A DNA stretch of 64,000 nucleotides, taken from the NCBI RefSeq assembly GCF_003286085.1, contig NW_020825288.1:1550001-1614000 (forward strand), in the 5' to 3' direction. A program made the position numbers and the translations under genes. Of the stretch, positions 1-13,509 are shown piece by piece (position 1 is the stretch's first letter; each line of letters begins with the position of its first letter). Under the pieces are notes generated by a model. It had not been told where the DNA came from. It did no database searches and saw only the letters and a list, made by a program, of their open reading frames with translations. The DNA is from Drosophila persimilis. Taxonomy: Eukaryota > Arthropoda > Insecta > Diptera > Drosophilidae.

Positions 1-3000
1 TTAAATAATTAAACAGAAATGATTTGAATACATTTTGAGTGAAAAGTTTTCGAGGAAAGGAGAAAGGAACGGCGGCCTTCGCCGGACAGCTCCAAAACAA
101 ACGCTCCAATTTATCCTCAAAGTATTTATAAGTTTTGTTCTGGCTGCTGCTGCTGCTGGCTTCGTGTCGAAACAATTGTAAATAATTAATGCAACATTAT
201 ACTCAATTACCGAGAAAACTTGCATATAAATCCCCAAGGAACGAAAAACCGAAAGTCAAAAGTTTTCAAAGTCGCAAGCTGTTGGGGCAAGTTTGTTCCA
301 CGAGGGTTCCACTAAAAGCTGCGGATCCCGAATCTCAAATCAGAGTATAAGCAGACTTTAAACTGTTTCTCGGATGATATTAAAGTGGCATTACAGAAGC
401 ACATCTTTCCGCCCATTTATATGCAGTTTCGAGCTGAACTTTGAGGGGGAATTTACAGAATGAGGTCAGGCTTTGGCTTCGGCTTTGCTGCAATTTTGGT
501 GCTGAAAAAAGACAAATGCAAATGCTTTAAGTCACAATTTAGGACGCCCGGACGAGGGCTGGCAATCAACTACAATTTGCATTATTGCAGCCAGAGCCAG
601 AGCCAGAGCCAGAGGCAGCACTCCCTAGCATTTCCTGGCATCCTCTGGCATCCCGTTGCCCACGTAGCGGTGGCCGCCACCAACAAAACCTCTCCACAGG
701 CCCCACAAAAACCCGACCACAACGCCCCAACAAAGACGGGGAGGGGACCCCAGTCCTGCGACAACTATGCGACGACTCATTCCCCACGACATTGTATAAA
801 CAACAATTTTAGCGGATATTAAAAACAATGTTGCTCTTCTGCTCCTGCTCCTGCTTCTGCTCCTGCTGCACAGATGGGGCATGTGGCATGGGGCATGGGG
901 CAGGCTGGCATCCTCCTCTTGACTTGTCAAATTTCAAGTCCTGTTTTGTCATTTTCCATTCAACTGTTTGGCGGCTGCTTTGTATTTGGCCCCCTTATTG
1001 TTTAGCCATGGCTCCATTGAACGGCAAGCGGATATCCGCTTGTCGCACTTAAACAGCCGAGAATCCCATTGTCGCACTGTCGCTTTGTCGCGTTTGCGGA
1101 AGTGGAAGCTACTCGGAATCGGACTCGAACTCAGACTCGGACTCGTTTCGGGCTTAATTGAAGCCTTTGAAGCCGCCTGTTCGCTGAGGCTGAGGCTGTT
1201 GCCGCTGTTCTGCGAGTTCTCCATTCAAGTTGATTAAAATTTCATTCACAGAACATTTCACTAATGGGACAACAATGTGCTATTCGTGGAAGAACGTTCA
1301 ACAAGTCCAAGGGGGAGAAGTTCAGGAACTCAAAGTCAATCCCTTTGCTCTTCATTTGGTTGGTCTTTTAGGGTGAAAACAGGAACTGTATACTGACTAT
1401 GGGATAGGCGATAATTAGAATCCTTTCTGGTTTCTGCAGGGCAATATAAAGTCGAAATATCGAAGGATTAGCTAGAAATCCCAGAGTACTTTGACCGAAG
1501 TACCCACATATCCTATGAGTAGGGCATCACCATCCTCCCGCTTTTAATCGATATTTAGCCCGCAGTGTTTAGCCAGATCCTCACATCTGCGGGTGGGCAA
1601 ATCCCACCTAATTGACACTCCTTCGTGAGGGGCAGGCAATGTCTCTCTGTTTGCCTTTGTGGTAGGTCTGTGGCTGGGGTCTGTTTGTGATAATGATAAT
1701 GATGATGTTGATGGTGGTGACATAAATTAGACACCAATTGGGTGTGAATGGGAAAACAGTAGCAGGTAGAAGATAGTAGTAACGGAACAGCATTCCAATC
1801 AAATCACACCCGAAGCTTGTTAATTAAACAAATTTAATTTAAATTTAAACTGTTGCCGGATCAAATGGAATGCCCACGAGCCGTGATTTGTCTCAATTTG
1901 GGGCAGAATTTGGGGCAATTATCTGCCAATGGCCCAGGCCTCCAGGTGTACGGTAGGCAGGTGTTTTGCTACTAATTGGCACGTGTTGGCGCGTGTCTGC
2001 GCCCTTCGGATATACATATTGGCCAATCAAAGACAAAGACGCCTGAAACGAAGCCCCAGACTCCCCTCCCGCGCTTTGTTCGGTGTCACTGACATTTGCT
2101 GAAGTCAAACATGACCCAAAACATTTGTCTATCATTAACTGCTCGACAATTTGTGCAACCGTGTGCCATAAAAGCCATTGACAGGCTGTCACACGCACAC
2201 ACACTATCCATTATGCCTCTTATGCGCTTTTGGGAGAGAGATATGTGTGTGTGCATGTGTGTGTAAGTGAGTGCTGGGCATGGCTTAATCAACTTACGTC
2301 TGAACAAAAGCACATATAAATTATTTAATTAATCCTTTGGGTTTATTCTGCCACAAAACACTTTCTCCGAGTGCCTATCCGTGTGAGTGCCTATCGGTGT
2401 GTGCCGGCTCCTCCGGCTTGAGTGTGCGTGCGGGCAATCGATGTCATAAACGCACCCACGCAGCCACACAGATCTCGCACAGCCTGCATAGGTGTGAAAC
2501 TGCTTTGCCATGATTGTGATTTCCAATTAATTTTGTTGCCAGGCGGGAAGAACATGTTGCCTGCCTGCTTCTTGGCAGGAGGCTGTGGCTGTGGCCAGAT
2601 GTTCGTGAGAGGTGAGAGAATTAAAGCTGGATAGTTCTGGATAGACGAAGGTTGACTTTGAGTTTGGGGACGGTAGGGGTTATGAACATAAGCTATAAGC
2701 AGGATGAAGTATGGTTGAGTGCGGTTTTTGGTGTATATATACCACCCAGAAAACGAAGATTGAACAGGTGTTGTATCGCATATAACGTTCAAACGTCATA
2801 AAAACCAATGCATCTCTCAGTTAATCATAGAGGATATTATGGATATAAGATTGAATTGATATAAACGATCGTGATTCTCTTGAAGCGAAAACGAAATAAA
2901 CAGAAAATTCTATACTACTGTATCCTTTAAGTGGTACCAAAGCTACTTTGTATATGTATCCATAACAAGATTAGTTTAGGTCATGGATATGATAGCACAA

Positions 3001-4188
3001 GGCCAAAGGTGAAGGGTTAGTTAAAGGTAAGTTTGGGTACTAGAACCTCCTCCCACCTGCATTCCCTGTGCATTCTCCCACGCTCATCAGAGACTCAGGG
3101 ATGTATAGCCTTTCAAGTCCTATAAATATTCATTGCCTAACGTAGGGACAGGCTTAAACTTGCGACAGAAATTGGGCGAGAGATATGCTTCAGTTTAGGA
3201 ACTCTCTGGAATAACATTGTCTGAGGCCAGCCCCTGTCCGTATTTGCCAACAACAATACAGCCGCACACAATCCAAGTTCATGCCGACACGCACTAAATC
3301 TTTGCTTTCATGTTTGCGATTTTTGTTGGAAAACGGACGAAAAACTAAACCCTTGCCCGGGCCAAGTTTTCGTCGGCTTTCGCCCACACACGACACACAC
3401 ACACTCACGAGAAAGAAAGCCTGCGAAAGGATGGATATACGTAGAGGCAGAAGCAAGCCCAAAAACCTATATTGTAGTGGATATAAATCCCTGCCACATG
3501 CCTTTATGCAAAGTTTGGATTAAGTTTTTGTCGAGCCCGAGCCCGATCCAGAGCCAGAGCCCGAGTACGGGCTAGAACGTGAATGAGAATGAGACTAAGG
3601 TTGGGACTGAGGCTGAAACCAAGAAAAGGAGACGGACGAGGTCGAGGCAAGGTCTTCCCTGGCAAGGACCGGCTGCTTCTGCATGACTGCCCAAATTTGT
3701 AAACAATCAGAAAATGTGTCAACTTATTCTTTTCAGCCGCTTCTGTTCCTGCTCCATGCCCAGAGGAGGATGAGAGAAACCCCGAACAACAATGGCAACA
3801 CAATCTGATGCCTGATGGCTGATGCCTTAAGTAAATACATAGTTTGAAATTTGTTTTGTGTGGTGGATGGTGCCTGGCTCAAACAGTTGGAAAATTCATT
3901 TAAGCCGCTTAGTGAAATTTTTGCTAAAAATAATAGCGTCATAATAGGAAACGATTTTAACTTTTAAACGGCCAGCGTTTAAATTGAACAACAAGTTGGT
4001 CCCCAGAATCCAGAGCATTTGCATAGCACTCGATGATGCGAGTATTGAAAGGATATAAGGACATACAATACACTCCCGCCCCCCCAAGCGGAAGGAAGGG
4101 CAAATGGTTTGTCCAATTGCAATTGGCAGTGCGGAAAATGAAGTCTCAATGCAGTCTCTGACTGTCGAATGAAAAGAAAACAGGAAGA

Positions 4189-4220
4189 CCACACACACAC
4201 ACACACTGACACACTGACAC
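4189..4220. repeat. CA microsatellite
   Basis: An uninterrupted CA run is followed by two ACTGACAC units. It is a simple repeat in non-coding DNA. Confidence 0.85.
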
Positions 4221-7200
4221 ATGATGATGGTTCAATTGATATTGATCCTTTTGGTGGACCTTGGACAATTGTCGGCAAAATAAATTGGATTTTGTATTCT
4301 TTGCCAGGCTTCTGACAGTCGATTTGTCCTTTGTCTGATTTCTTAAATATTTCATTTGGATAAATGCTTGTAAAGTTGCTCAAGACAAAAACCAATGGCT
4401 ATTCGATTGGGCAGCCAACCAGCCAGAAAGGCAGACAGTCGTATAGCAAACAATTAGTAAGCCAAAACCATACACACGTCAATCCAGCACATACGACTCA
4501 AAGGAGGCCATCAATACGTCTCCTGTTTCAAAGCCATTCAAATAAATCGATTTCGAACACTCCAAAAAACACCGAAACGATGTCGAGAATCACGCAACCA
4601 AAGCGGGAATCATTTAATTCCCGTCTGAGCATATCGCTGGCCCGCATCTGCATTCATATCTGCCGCAACAAACGCGGTTAAACAGCATTTGTTTCCATGT
4701 GTCTAGGCATCGTGCTCAAAAATCAGATGGGTTTATGCAGGATCCTAAGTAGAGTTATCGAAGACAAGGATTCAGTCAAGGTTCTCCATGATAAAGATAG
4801 TATTTAAAGCTACAGGTGCCGTGGGGTTTTCCTCCGAAGAAACCCATTCGATTTTATTTGAAACCCAAGTAGCATTAAGTACTCTCACTAACCCTATATT
4901 CAAAGACATTTCAGACTATTGCCTTTGCAGTTAAGCAAACGAGGCTTGTGCTAAAACTTTCCTCCATTTCATGATATTGCAGGCGCATAAACATGGCCAA
5001 TGGGGCTCCCTCTGATGCCAGATTCGGATGTGGCGCTATAAATAAATTGGCAAATGTGTAAAGTTGTGCCACTCCAAAGGCAGGGCATGCCATGGAGGGG
5101 CACTCGTTTTGAATATGTCTGTCATGGTTAGAAGCAGCAACAGCAACAGCAGCAGCAGAAGACGGCAGCAGCACTGCGGCAAGCGATACGATACTGTTGT
5201 ACGACGAACATCGTGAGTGGCATTGCCATGGACATCGCACGTGTGGCAGGACTGCGCGCCGTGGAGCTGTTTGAAGAGCACCAGCAACCAGCAGCAACGG
5301 CACTGACAAAATTTCCCTAGTGACTGACAGACAAACATTCAACCACCACAACAGCAATAACACCCAGGACACATTCAATTGCGGCAACCGCAATACAGAC
5401 ACTCCCCACCACATTTATATGGTATGTGTATGTCGGGGAATGCTGCTCTCTGACAAAATATTTTTGCATATATTGGGAAACAATAAATTTTACAGTAATG
5501 CGCGCAGAGCTGTGTCTGTGTGGGTGTCAGGAGATGACCTTCGACAGGACCCAAGCTGGGGACCTGGGCAGCCGAAGCCAGAGCCGAAACCGGAGCCAAA
5601 TCCAAAGACAAAGGGCCCCCAAATTGCTAGACTGTGACAGCTGCGTGGCAGGGATAACTTAAATGGGTTAAAAGGATACGTTTTTGGCTGACTGCCGAGA
5701 GAGTGGGGACCGAAACAGGGACTGAGCTCAAAGATTCGGACTGCATACTGTACTATACATTCTCATCAAGCCAAACACACAAAGGGAAAGGGCAATGGAA
5801 ACGGAAAACTTATTAAACGCATGAGCTGCCGAAATTGAATTTTCTGCCCAGACCCAAATCAGAATAGAATACTCGTACTACCTCCAGAATCTGGCTAGAT
5901 TTGTAGGAGATACTCCCAATTTGAGATGTCTACTTTTGAAAACAATTTACAATTATAATGACAATCAATTTTACATTTAGCCTTGGCTTTGGATTTGCTT
6001 TGCCTACTTTCCCCCTTTTTGCATTGCAAATTGTTTCCATCATCAGGCAAAAAGTAATGCCAAAGTTTTTTAATGCGCGAGCAAGAAAGCAGGAAAGCAA
6101 GAAAGCAAAAACCAGGAGAAAACAACATTAGTGAGTTGGCAGGAAAAAAGTTTATCCTCGACTAGCTTTCGCTTTCTATTCGGGCAATTTTTTCATTAAA
6201 AATCGAGACGGGAGACGCAAAGTGCGAAACATTCGAGAGAACAATTTTAATAAACATTCGCCGAAAATGTTAACGAAAAATTTAATTATATGCATGGGCA
6301 TTCATGATCAGAGGAAATAGAGCCATCATCCGGAAAGGCGCCAAAGCTGAAGGCAAAGCCAAAGCAAACATGGCCAGATGCAAACTCAGAGATAAGAAGG
6401 AGGGCCAGAAGGAGACCTTAACCCGGCTAAGCCGAAATTTAATATTGGAAGGCAATGAGCCAGAGCGCAATAAAAGCCAGAGCCACTAAGGAATTGGGAC
6501 TGCGACTGAGGATTGGGAATGGAACTGGGAGACTGAGAGACTGGGAGTGCGATTGGAAGAAACGGAATTAAGGGCCATTGGCCCCTCATGCCTCATGCTC
6601 ATGTGCCGCATGGTAATGAAGACTCCTCGTTCCGCCTCGTATACGTAGTACCTCCTTATAGCAGCCAATAAAGTATTGTTGTAGCTAGGACAGGACTCGG
6701 AATAGTAGTGTGGTGTGCAGGTTGGTGGTTGCGTTGCCCCTGTCTCTCCGTCTCCATTAGTCCACGATTCGATCGACAAGCTAGAGGGGTAGTGGGCTAG
6801 AGAGCTAGAGAGCTAGAGGGCCAAGAGGGGGAGGAGTTGCTTGGTAAGCGTTCTCCTCTGTTCTGGGCTTTGTTACATAATAGGTGAAGTTTTATTGTCG
6901 AAAGCTATTAAACTTTTCCCATCAAAAGTGTACGATGTTGCCACATGGAAAAGGTGTAGAGCATTAAAGTTGCCCCAGAAGCCAGAAAGTAGCGGAGAAA
7001 GAGCCCTAAACTGAAGCAGTTTTCGCAGGTTGAAGAACCGGCTCATGATGACGCCGATGATGATGATGATAATGATGATAAAGGGAATTTTCCCAGCCAT
7101 CATGCGATCCATTTGGGCTTAAAGGATTTCCCAGGCAAGTTTCAAATCGAACCGGAAACTATTTTATTTTTACAACTTAATTGTATTATTATTGCAAATA

Positions 7201-7808
7201 TTCAGCCTCACAGAACTAATTTCATTTAAGCTTAAAATTGATTATGTTGTTTGAACTTTTAATTGGAGAAGGGAGTTGAAACTGATACTGATTGAAAAGG
7301 GTTCATTGATAGATTAGATATCTGGCCAGGGACAAATTAAATCCATAGAAGACAGTCAGGATAATGATGTAAATGAATATATTTTCCACAGACAATCGAC
7401 CATACAACTTTAGTGTGGAATGCGAATGCGAGAATGAGGAATTGATTATGCCAACCAATTCCAAATTTGTGCAATCATCGCATGCCACATCCAGTCCCTC
7501 CCAGTCCCAGTCCCAGTGCCCTGCCCGATGACCCCATCCACACCCAAGAGACTACAAAACAATTGACTTTTGCGTTTGCCAAAGAAGGGGAAGCATTTGC
7601 ACCACCACCACCACCACCACGGTCAGATGTTGGTTGTTTTTCGGTTTGTGCTGCCGATTGTTGGCATTCCACTCCATCTTCGATTGGGGTTTGCCATGCA
7701 GTAGGGTCTCGGGACACGCATTGCGCATAAAATTGCTTCAGTGTGGTTGGAGCGGCTGAGACTTAGGGTTTGGGGCCAAAGTTCCACTTCATTTGGGCCA
7801 CTCATATC

Positions 7809-7873
7809 GAAGTCCGGGTCCGTCTCCGTATCCGTATCCGTATCCCTGCCTGTGTCCGTGTCCGTGTCCGGGG
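7809..7873. repeat. Hexanucleotide minisatellite (TCCGTA/TCCGTG)
   Basis: Roughly ten imperfect tandem hexamers of the form TCCGTN run through this stretch. It lies in apparently non-coding DNA, and the open frames across it are by-products of the repeat. Confidence 0.8.
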
Positions 7874-10800
7874 CCAAGTGTGCAGTTGATGTCTACATTT
7901 TCAGTATGTTGGTTAAGCACTCAGCAAGTTTGCTTGTTTTTCCGGTTTTCTGGCTCTACTGTTTCCGCTTTTGGTCTGCGCTGCGCTGCGCTGCTTTTTT
8001 CGTGGAAATTGAAAAAGTTTATGAGCAATTTTAAAAGTGTGTGCCGCAGACCCCCTAGCACCCAAGAACGAGATTGGGCTAATTTGGATTTTGTTTCAAA
8101 TAGTACTGCTAATGAATGGACTCGTTGCCACTTGGGGCCTCCGGGGCCCCAACCCCGGACAGCTGTCAGCACTTGAAATGCAATTAATCAGGGCTCAAAG
8201 ATGGCAGAAGGAAAAGTTTCTGGCCAAAACGATAACAAGGCCAACCACAAAGAAACCTTGCAAATACACACACACAAGCATATAGAGCCATGTTCATGTT
8301 TGACACTTTTACGGCTCTCACAGAAGCACATAAGAAAGAAAACGAGTCTTTGATGGTCGAAGCTGTGGATACCCTTGCAGATTGATTGGTCATATGGAAG
8401 GTGCATGAAAAAGTTTCCCAATTTGATCTGAACGACTCGTAATACCCTCGACTAATGCCCCACTAGTGCAAACTAGCGTGCGAAGTCGTAGAAGGAATAA
8501 TGTGATGCAATAACATGCAACTTTGACACTTTCAAGTACAGCGGCCCCCCTCCCAAAAGGCTGTGCCCCAGACATCCCCACTGACCATGTGTTTCCCTGT
8601 GTTTGGGTGTGCTGTATATGTGTGTGTGGTGGCGTTGTGTTTGTGTGAGTTACATGCACTTAACGTTGATTTGTGCACCGACCGTGGGATCTCATACCAG
8701 CTCGAGGAGCACTCGGGGGCACTACACTCATCTCCACTCCGCTGCACTCCACTCAGCCTCAGCTTCGACCCCGGCCTGAGCTAAGTTTCATTTGCAATTT
8801 TCATCTGCAGCTGTTGCACGAGTGCCCAGCAAACAACCCACCCACACACATACACCATAAAGGACGAAGGGCAAGGGGAATATATACGAGAGGAGATGTG
8901 GCAAAATTGAATTGGAAATCAAGATACATTTGTAATTGAAAGGAAAGGCAACTATCATATTCTCTATCTCTCAAAGTTGGTTGAACATAAAGCACGCAAA
9001 CTATAAGAAATGATCAAAGAAAGTGGAGATTTTAGAATGATTAATGCAGAGATTTATAAAATGTATAACCCCACAAAGTATCGACATTTTTGAGACACAA
9101 CCTAATACGAGAGCCCCAGAAATTCAATGATTTTCGCACAAGCAACGTGCCTTTGTACAAATGAATAGTAATGCCCTAACATTCATTTAACGAAGGAGTA
9201 ACCTCCAGAGAACCACAATCCCGTCAGTGTCTGGCTCTGCATCTGCCCCTGAAGTGGCAATTACATTTGTAAGCCGGTCCAGTCCGTCCATCCGTCTGTT
9301 CCCACCTGGCCAATGCAATTAAAATTAATAAATAAATATGATTTACAAACTAATAGAAAGCCAGAGACAGGATGACAGAGACAGGCCACAGGAGAGCCTG
9401 AAAAATCAGCAGACACTGGGAGGACGGGCGAGATGGCTATTAAATTGGTCGGAACCCCAAGAGCCAAGAACCAAGAACTTGAAATGAAATTAATACAACG
9501 CGATATTAAATTATTTTTAATTGGCCGACGCACCAAACGAAAGCGGTGGGCTCTCTGCGGGGAAATTGAATGAAAATTTTGGGAAACACTCGGCACTCAG
9601 TGCCCACTCATTCCCGAAATTCCCTCGTGGCAAGGCATCAAGGAGCCATCACCCAAGGTCAGAGGTCGTAATTACTCGATATTTTGTGCGCTTGTGGGGG
9701 CACCGCCGTTATGCTACATTAAGTACGGTGCTCCAAAGCCTTGACAGTTGCCAAACTGCCACAACTCCATTTGCAGTTGTCCGAGCTGTCCGTTGAGCGA
9801 TGGGGTTTTGGTAATTATGACAACCGCAAACATCACAAAACATTCCCCTGTTCTGGAAGCTGCAATGAAAGCAATTCCTAATGGTTAATTAATTGATGTG
9901 TTGACAGTTGAAAAACCACAAGACTTGCCCAGGCAAATGGTTTAGGCTCAATTAATTTGAACCCAAGCGGAAACGATAAAGGGTTCTATTCTATGAGCAT
10001 ATCAACTTGCTCAGTCCAAGACTGATATTACCCACATGAATAATATTGTGTTGGTCCCTTAACCAACTATTTCCCATATCCTTCCATTCCAGCTAAGTCG
10101 TTAGAAACACTCTCTCTCTGTCCAATCGAGGACATATGTACGAGTATATCCGGCATGTGAAGTATCTAAGTAGACGATCAAATTGACTCAAACCACTATA
10201 GGCCTTTGGGCCATGTCTTTTTATGTGATTCTGTACCTATCGTTATGCTCATCACGTGGCTCGCATTAATTTGCACACACGATTTCCATGGGCCTGTTTG
10301 CGGGGTAATGCATATTGCCGCTAGATGTGCTTTATATGAGCTGCAAATTGGTTGCTCACGTAAATGATTTTCATTTTCCAATCATAACATTACGCGTGCC
10401 TGCACTGCCAAATGCTCACCTGTCTCTCGACCATGAATAGGCACAGAATTTCGACTGAATTTCGGGCTGATTCCGGTTCTGCCTCTGGAAAATATTTGTG
10501 GGGATTTCCCCAATTGGATTTCCCGCAGTGGTTTTTTGACTGCTGCTGCTGTTGCTACTGATTACAATGAAGCAAATTGAATTAACATATTGGCCGGCGG
10601 GCAGAATTATGCATCAGGCAGGATATGCCTCCTGTGAGGCTGGCGGCTTAAATTGTCTACAAATAATTTGTGGAGTGGAGTGGAGTGAAGTGGAGCAGGT
10701 TGTGGTTGTGGGTGGCATTACAATTATTAATGGCCTCATGCGCGACTTGTTTGCCTTTGTTAATGACGAGGCGAAAGTAAAAGGCACAAAGTGACGACAA

Positions 10801-11837
10801 TTCGTGGAACCTGGAGCTACAGGCGCTGCAGGAGCAGTAGGTACAGCCGGTATAGCAGCCGGAACTGAAGCAAAGGCTGGAGGATCAGGAGCAAAAAAGT
10901 TAATTAAAAGTGCAATCAAGCGACAGCATGGACCGCAGCAGAGACCGGAGGTAAGTGTCCTGAACGAAGCTGACATTTTGCCTGCAACAGAGACGACAAA
11001 AAAGTATGAGAAAAACGTATGAGAGAGCAATTCCCAGAACACAGACAGCGATGGTTAGGGTGGAAGGCGGTGGCCATATGTCGGATATTGCACACAAGTC
11101 CTAGCGCAAATACGTCCACTCGAATGGAGGTGGATGAGGTTGCCCTTTGGCCCACCTTTGTCCCTCGCACAAATTGCTGCAATTATAGACGCCATAAATT
11201 ATAACAACTTAAAGGAAAGGGAAAAAGTGAAATACCGAAGAGAGCAGTGAGCTTAAAAGTAGAGGGAAGGACCAGCAAGAAATGGTTTAAGAGCAGAGGG
11301 AAGGACCGACGGACAGAGAAAGAGAGAGAGTGATGAGACCTGGGGAAATGCATTTAATTGATTTCCCTGTCTGTTCATGTCTGGCAGGCAATATCATATT
11401 TATTGATTAATGGGCTAAAATACATATCAATTTGTTTTAGAAACCAAAACTAATGTTTGCAAGCAATTTTAACAGACAACAAAAATGGAGAGTTTAGTGT
11501 ATTTTAAGATCGTTTTAATCCTCGTTCAAACAGTTCGAAACAGCTATGAGCGATAATAAATGAACGAGAAAATTAAGTGGACTACTCTTGGATATGAGAG
11601 ACTACCCTGGCACACGTCCTACAACTGTCATTTTCTATCTGAACTCTTGTTGGATCCACATCTCTTCCATCATCTATCATTCTACCGAAAGGGTATTCAA
11701 CAGTTCATCCTACTGAAAGCTTGATTTTGGATGATAAAATGAGATCATTATTGTGCCATTATTTTAAATTTTCAGATGCTCAGTTTACCCGAAACAGAAT
11801 GGGCTATTAGTTGGAGCTGGTTTATCGTCATTTCAGG

Positions 11838-12571
11838 ATGTACTCGCAGAGAAACGCTCTCATTTGGCTCGTTCTGCACCTATGTCTAGTAACAGAAGTA
11901 CTTTTAATATTCACATATATTTTCGATACAATTTAAATATATGTACATTATAAATGCAATCACGTTGCAGATTGCGGGCGTGTTTGTTCTTACAAAAACC
12001 TGCTGTACTTCTTTGGATAAGAATTTCTGTGAAGTGACTTGCCCCATTAAGGCAGTAAACCGGACACACAAAATTGTATTTGGAAAACTGGAGCTATACA
12101 AAGTTCCTGTTACCAAAATCAAGGCAAGTAGACACCGTTTTATATACATACATATGCTATACAGACTAAATGGGTTCCTCTGCACCGATCAGGTTAATAT
12201 GGCACTCTTCAAGCAATACCATGACTCGAAGGCGGTCCTCTATAATTTCACCTTCGAAGGTTGCAAAGTCCTGGACAGATCCGCCAGGAATCCTGTGTCT
12301 AATTTCTTCATGGAAATGCTCTCGACCTACTCCAATTTGAACCATTCATGTCCCTACAATGTGAGTAGAAGTCTTGACCTTTAAACTAGGAGTGCTTCGA
12401 ATGCCAAACTCTTTTTAGCATGACCTTATGATAGTGCTCCCATACGATTTTCTCGAACCTCGACTATCGCCACTTCTGCCATTTCCTAATGGCGACTACC
12501 TCGTCGAAATGCACTGGATTCGATTTGGAAATCGTAGCGCCACGGCCAAAATATATTTCTCCCTACGATAA
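11838..12571 (+). CDS. DUF1091 (DM8) family secreted protein, divergent member of the cluster
   Basis: Function unknown; DUF1091 proteins are a large, insect-expanded family of small secreted proteins. Coding exons are 11838-11897, 11971-12123, 12193-12360 and 12419-12571 (20, 51, 56 and 50 codons plus stop; 177 aa). Exon 1 is a signal peptide, and the later exons carry the family marks: paired cysteines in exon 2, the NHSCPYN motif ending exon 3, and LLPFPNGDYLVEMHW in exon 4. All introns are phase 0. Intron 2 begins GCAAGT after AAG, so it is a GC-AG intron. It is the most divergent member (the usual FEFTN motif of exon 2 is replaced by FVLTK). A poly(A) signal lies at 12614-12619. It is first in the tandem array and its reading frame is intact. 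Confidence 0.82.
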
Positions 12572-12764
12572 TTACGAGTACATATGTTTTTTTTGTTCTC
12601 ATTTGGTTGGAACAATAAAGTAATTGCCGAAAGACTAGAGCTAATTTGTGTAAATTCAATGACTTCATTTTGACAAATGCGATTATAAACGATGGAACAC
12701 ATTATGGAGCACTTTAGTTTATTTTAGTGTGATCATTGTGGTCAATGGATTATGACACTACAAG

Positions 12765-13270
12765 ATGGATGCTACGGGAAATTCTGTGATTCAGTTCATG
12801 GTGATCCTACAATTAGACTGGGAAGTAAGGAGAGCAGGACACCTACTTTAATGGAATAAGGCAGTCCTCTTTCATATCCATTCCGGCTTGAGTTTTCGAG
12901 CATCAACTACATATACTTCCGTTGACAGAAAGACACCGAATTCGATTACTGCTATACGAAGTCGGCCAGCCGTGTGGCCAAATTCTTTTTTGAAACCTCG
13001 AATATTAACCAGTCCTGTCCCTACAATGTAAGTGGAATTGGACTAATGGCAGCACGACATCATTTTGGATAAGCTCCAAACGACTATGTCAATCACCAAT
13101 TGACACAGGTTCGGCCCTTTCCCGAGGGCGATTCTCTCATTGCATCATATTCCAGTGTAACCCACACATGTCCTTACAATGTATGTAGTGGTAAATGCAT
13201 TCTCCAGAACCGACTTTGTTAATCCCCGAGTGACGAAAATTCGTCCATTTCCCGAAGGGAAAAATTGCAT
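12765..13270 (+). pseudogene. Decayed, chimeric DUF1091 pseudogene
   Basis: Exon 1 (12765-12824, exactly 20 codons with a good GTAAGG donor) is intact. After that the gene is broken. The acceptor before the exon 2 relic reads TTTCAT instead of TTTCAG. Exon 2 has frameshifts and then jumps from its CYTKS region straight into the exon 3 tail (SNINQSCPYN), so the middle is deleted. An exon 4 relic follows from about 13050. From about 13150 there is a second exon 3 tail plus exon 4 start that closely resembles the downstream gene at 13510-14206. It looks like a duplicate rearranged by unequal exchange. I see no way to a full-length protein. Confidence 0.8.
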
Positions 13271-13390
13271 CTCGTTGAAGCATTGAATAAAAATACTGAT
13301 GGTTGTTCGAAATGATTGATTTTTGTATTGTTTAATGTCATTTTAAACGATTTGATAAGTCATGAGAAAAACTTAACTAAACTAGCCATC

Positions 13391-13509
13391 CATTCAGTAT
13401 TATAATCTATTTTAAATTATTGTATGTATGTGCGGTGGCTTATTAAAAGTCTTGCAGCTATTTTAATGGAACATAAATACATTATTCTTCGGAGCGTCGA
13501 CACTACAGT
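13391..13509 (+). promoter_or_regulatory. Conserved upstream module and leader of a DUF1091 gene
   Basis: An AT-rich block (13391-13416) with the core CAGTATTATAATCTATTTTA and a GGAGCGTCGAC leader motif (13491-13501) just before the ATG recur at the same relative places ahead of three other genes of the cluster. A promoter role is inferred from this conservation and position. Confidence 0.5.

Larger units (their letters stand above)
1..11837. other. Intergenic or intronic DNA with no supportable gene
   Basis: I looked for exons on both strands and found none. The open frames here are short, of low complexity, often without a real ATG, and show neither the biased codon use nor the splice sites seen in the genes further right. 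The stretch is AT-rich with scattered simple repeats: GAGCCA-type at 591-616, CA at 4189-4220, GAT at 7055-7080, TCCGTA/TCCGTG at 7809-7873 and GTGGA at 10672-10697. It could be the flank or a long intron of a gene outside the window, or enhancer DNA. No transposon ends or RNA genes were recognised. Confidence 0.6.

Noticed and set aside
10804..11022. Glycine/alanine-rich frame resembling collagen-like sequence
   Set aside because: It begins with GTG, not ATG, and comes from a GGAGC-type simple repeat.
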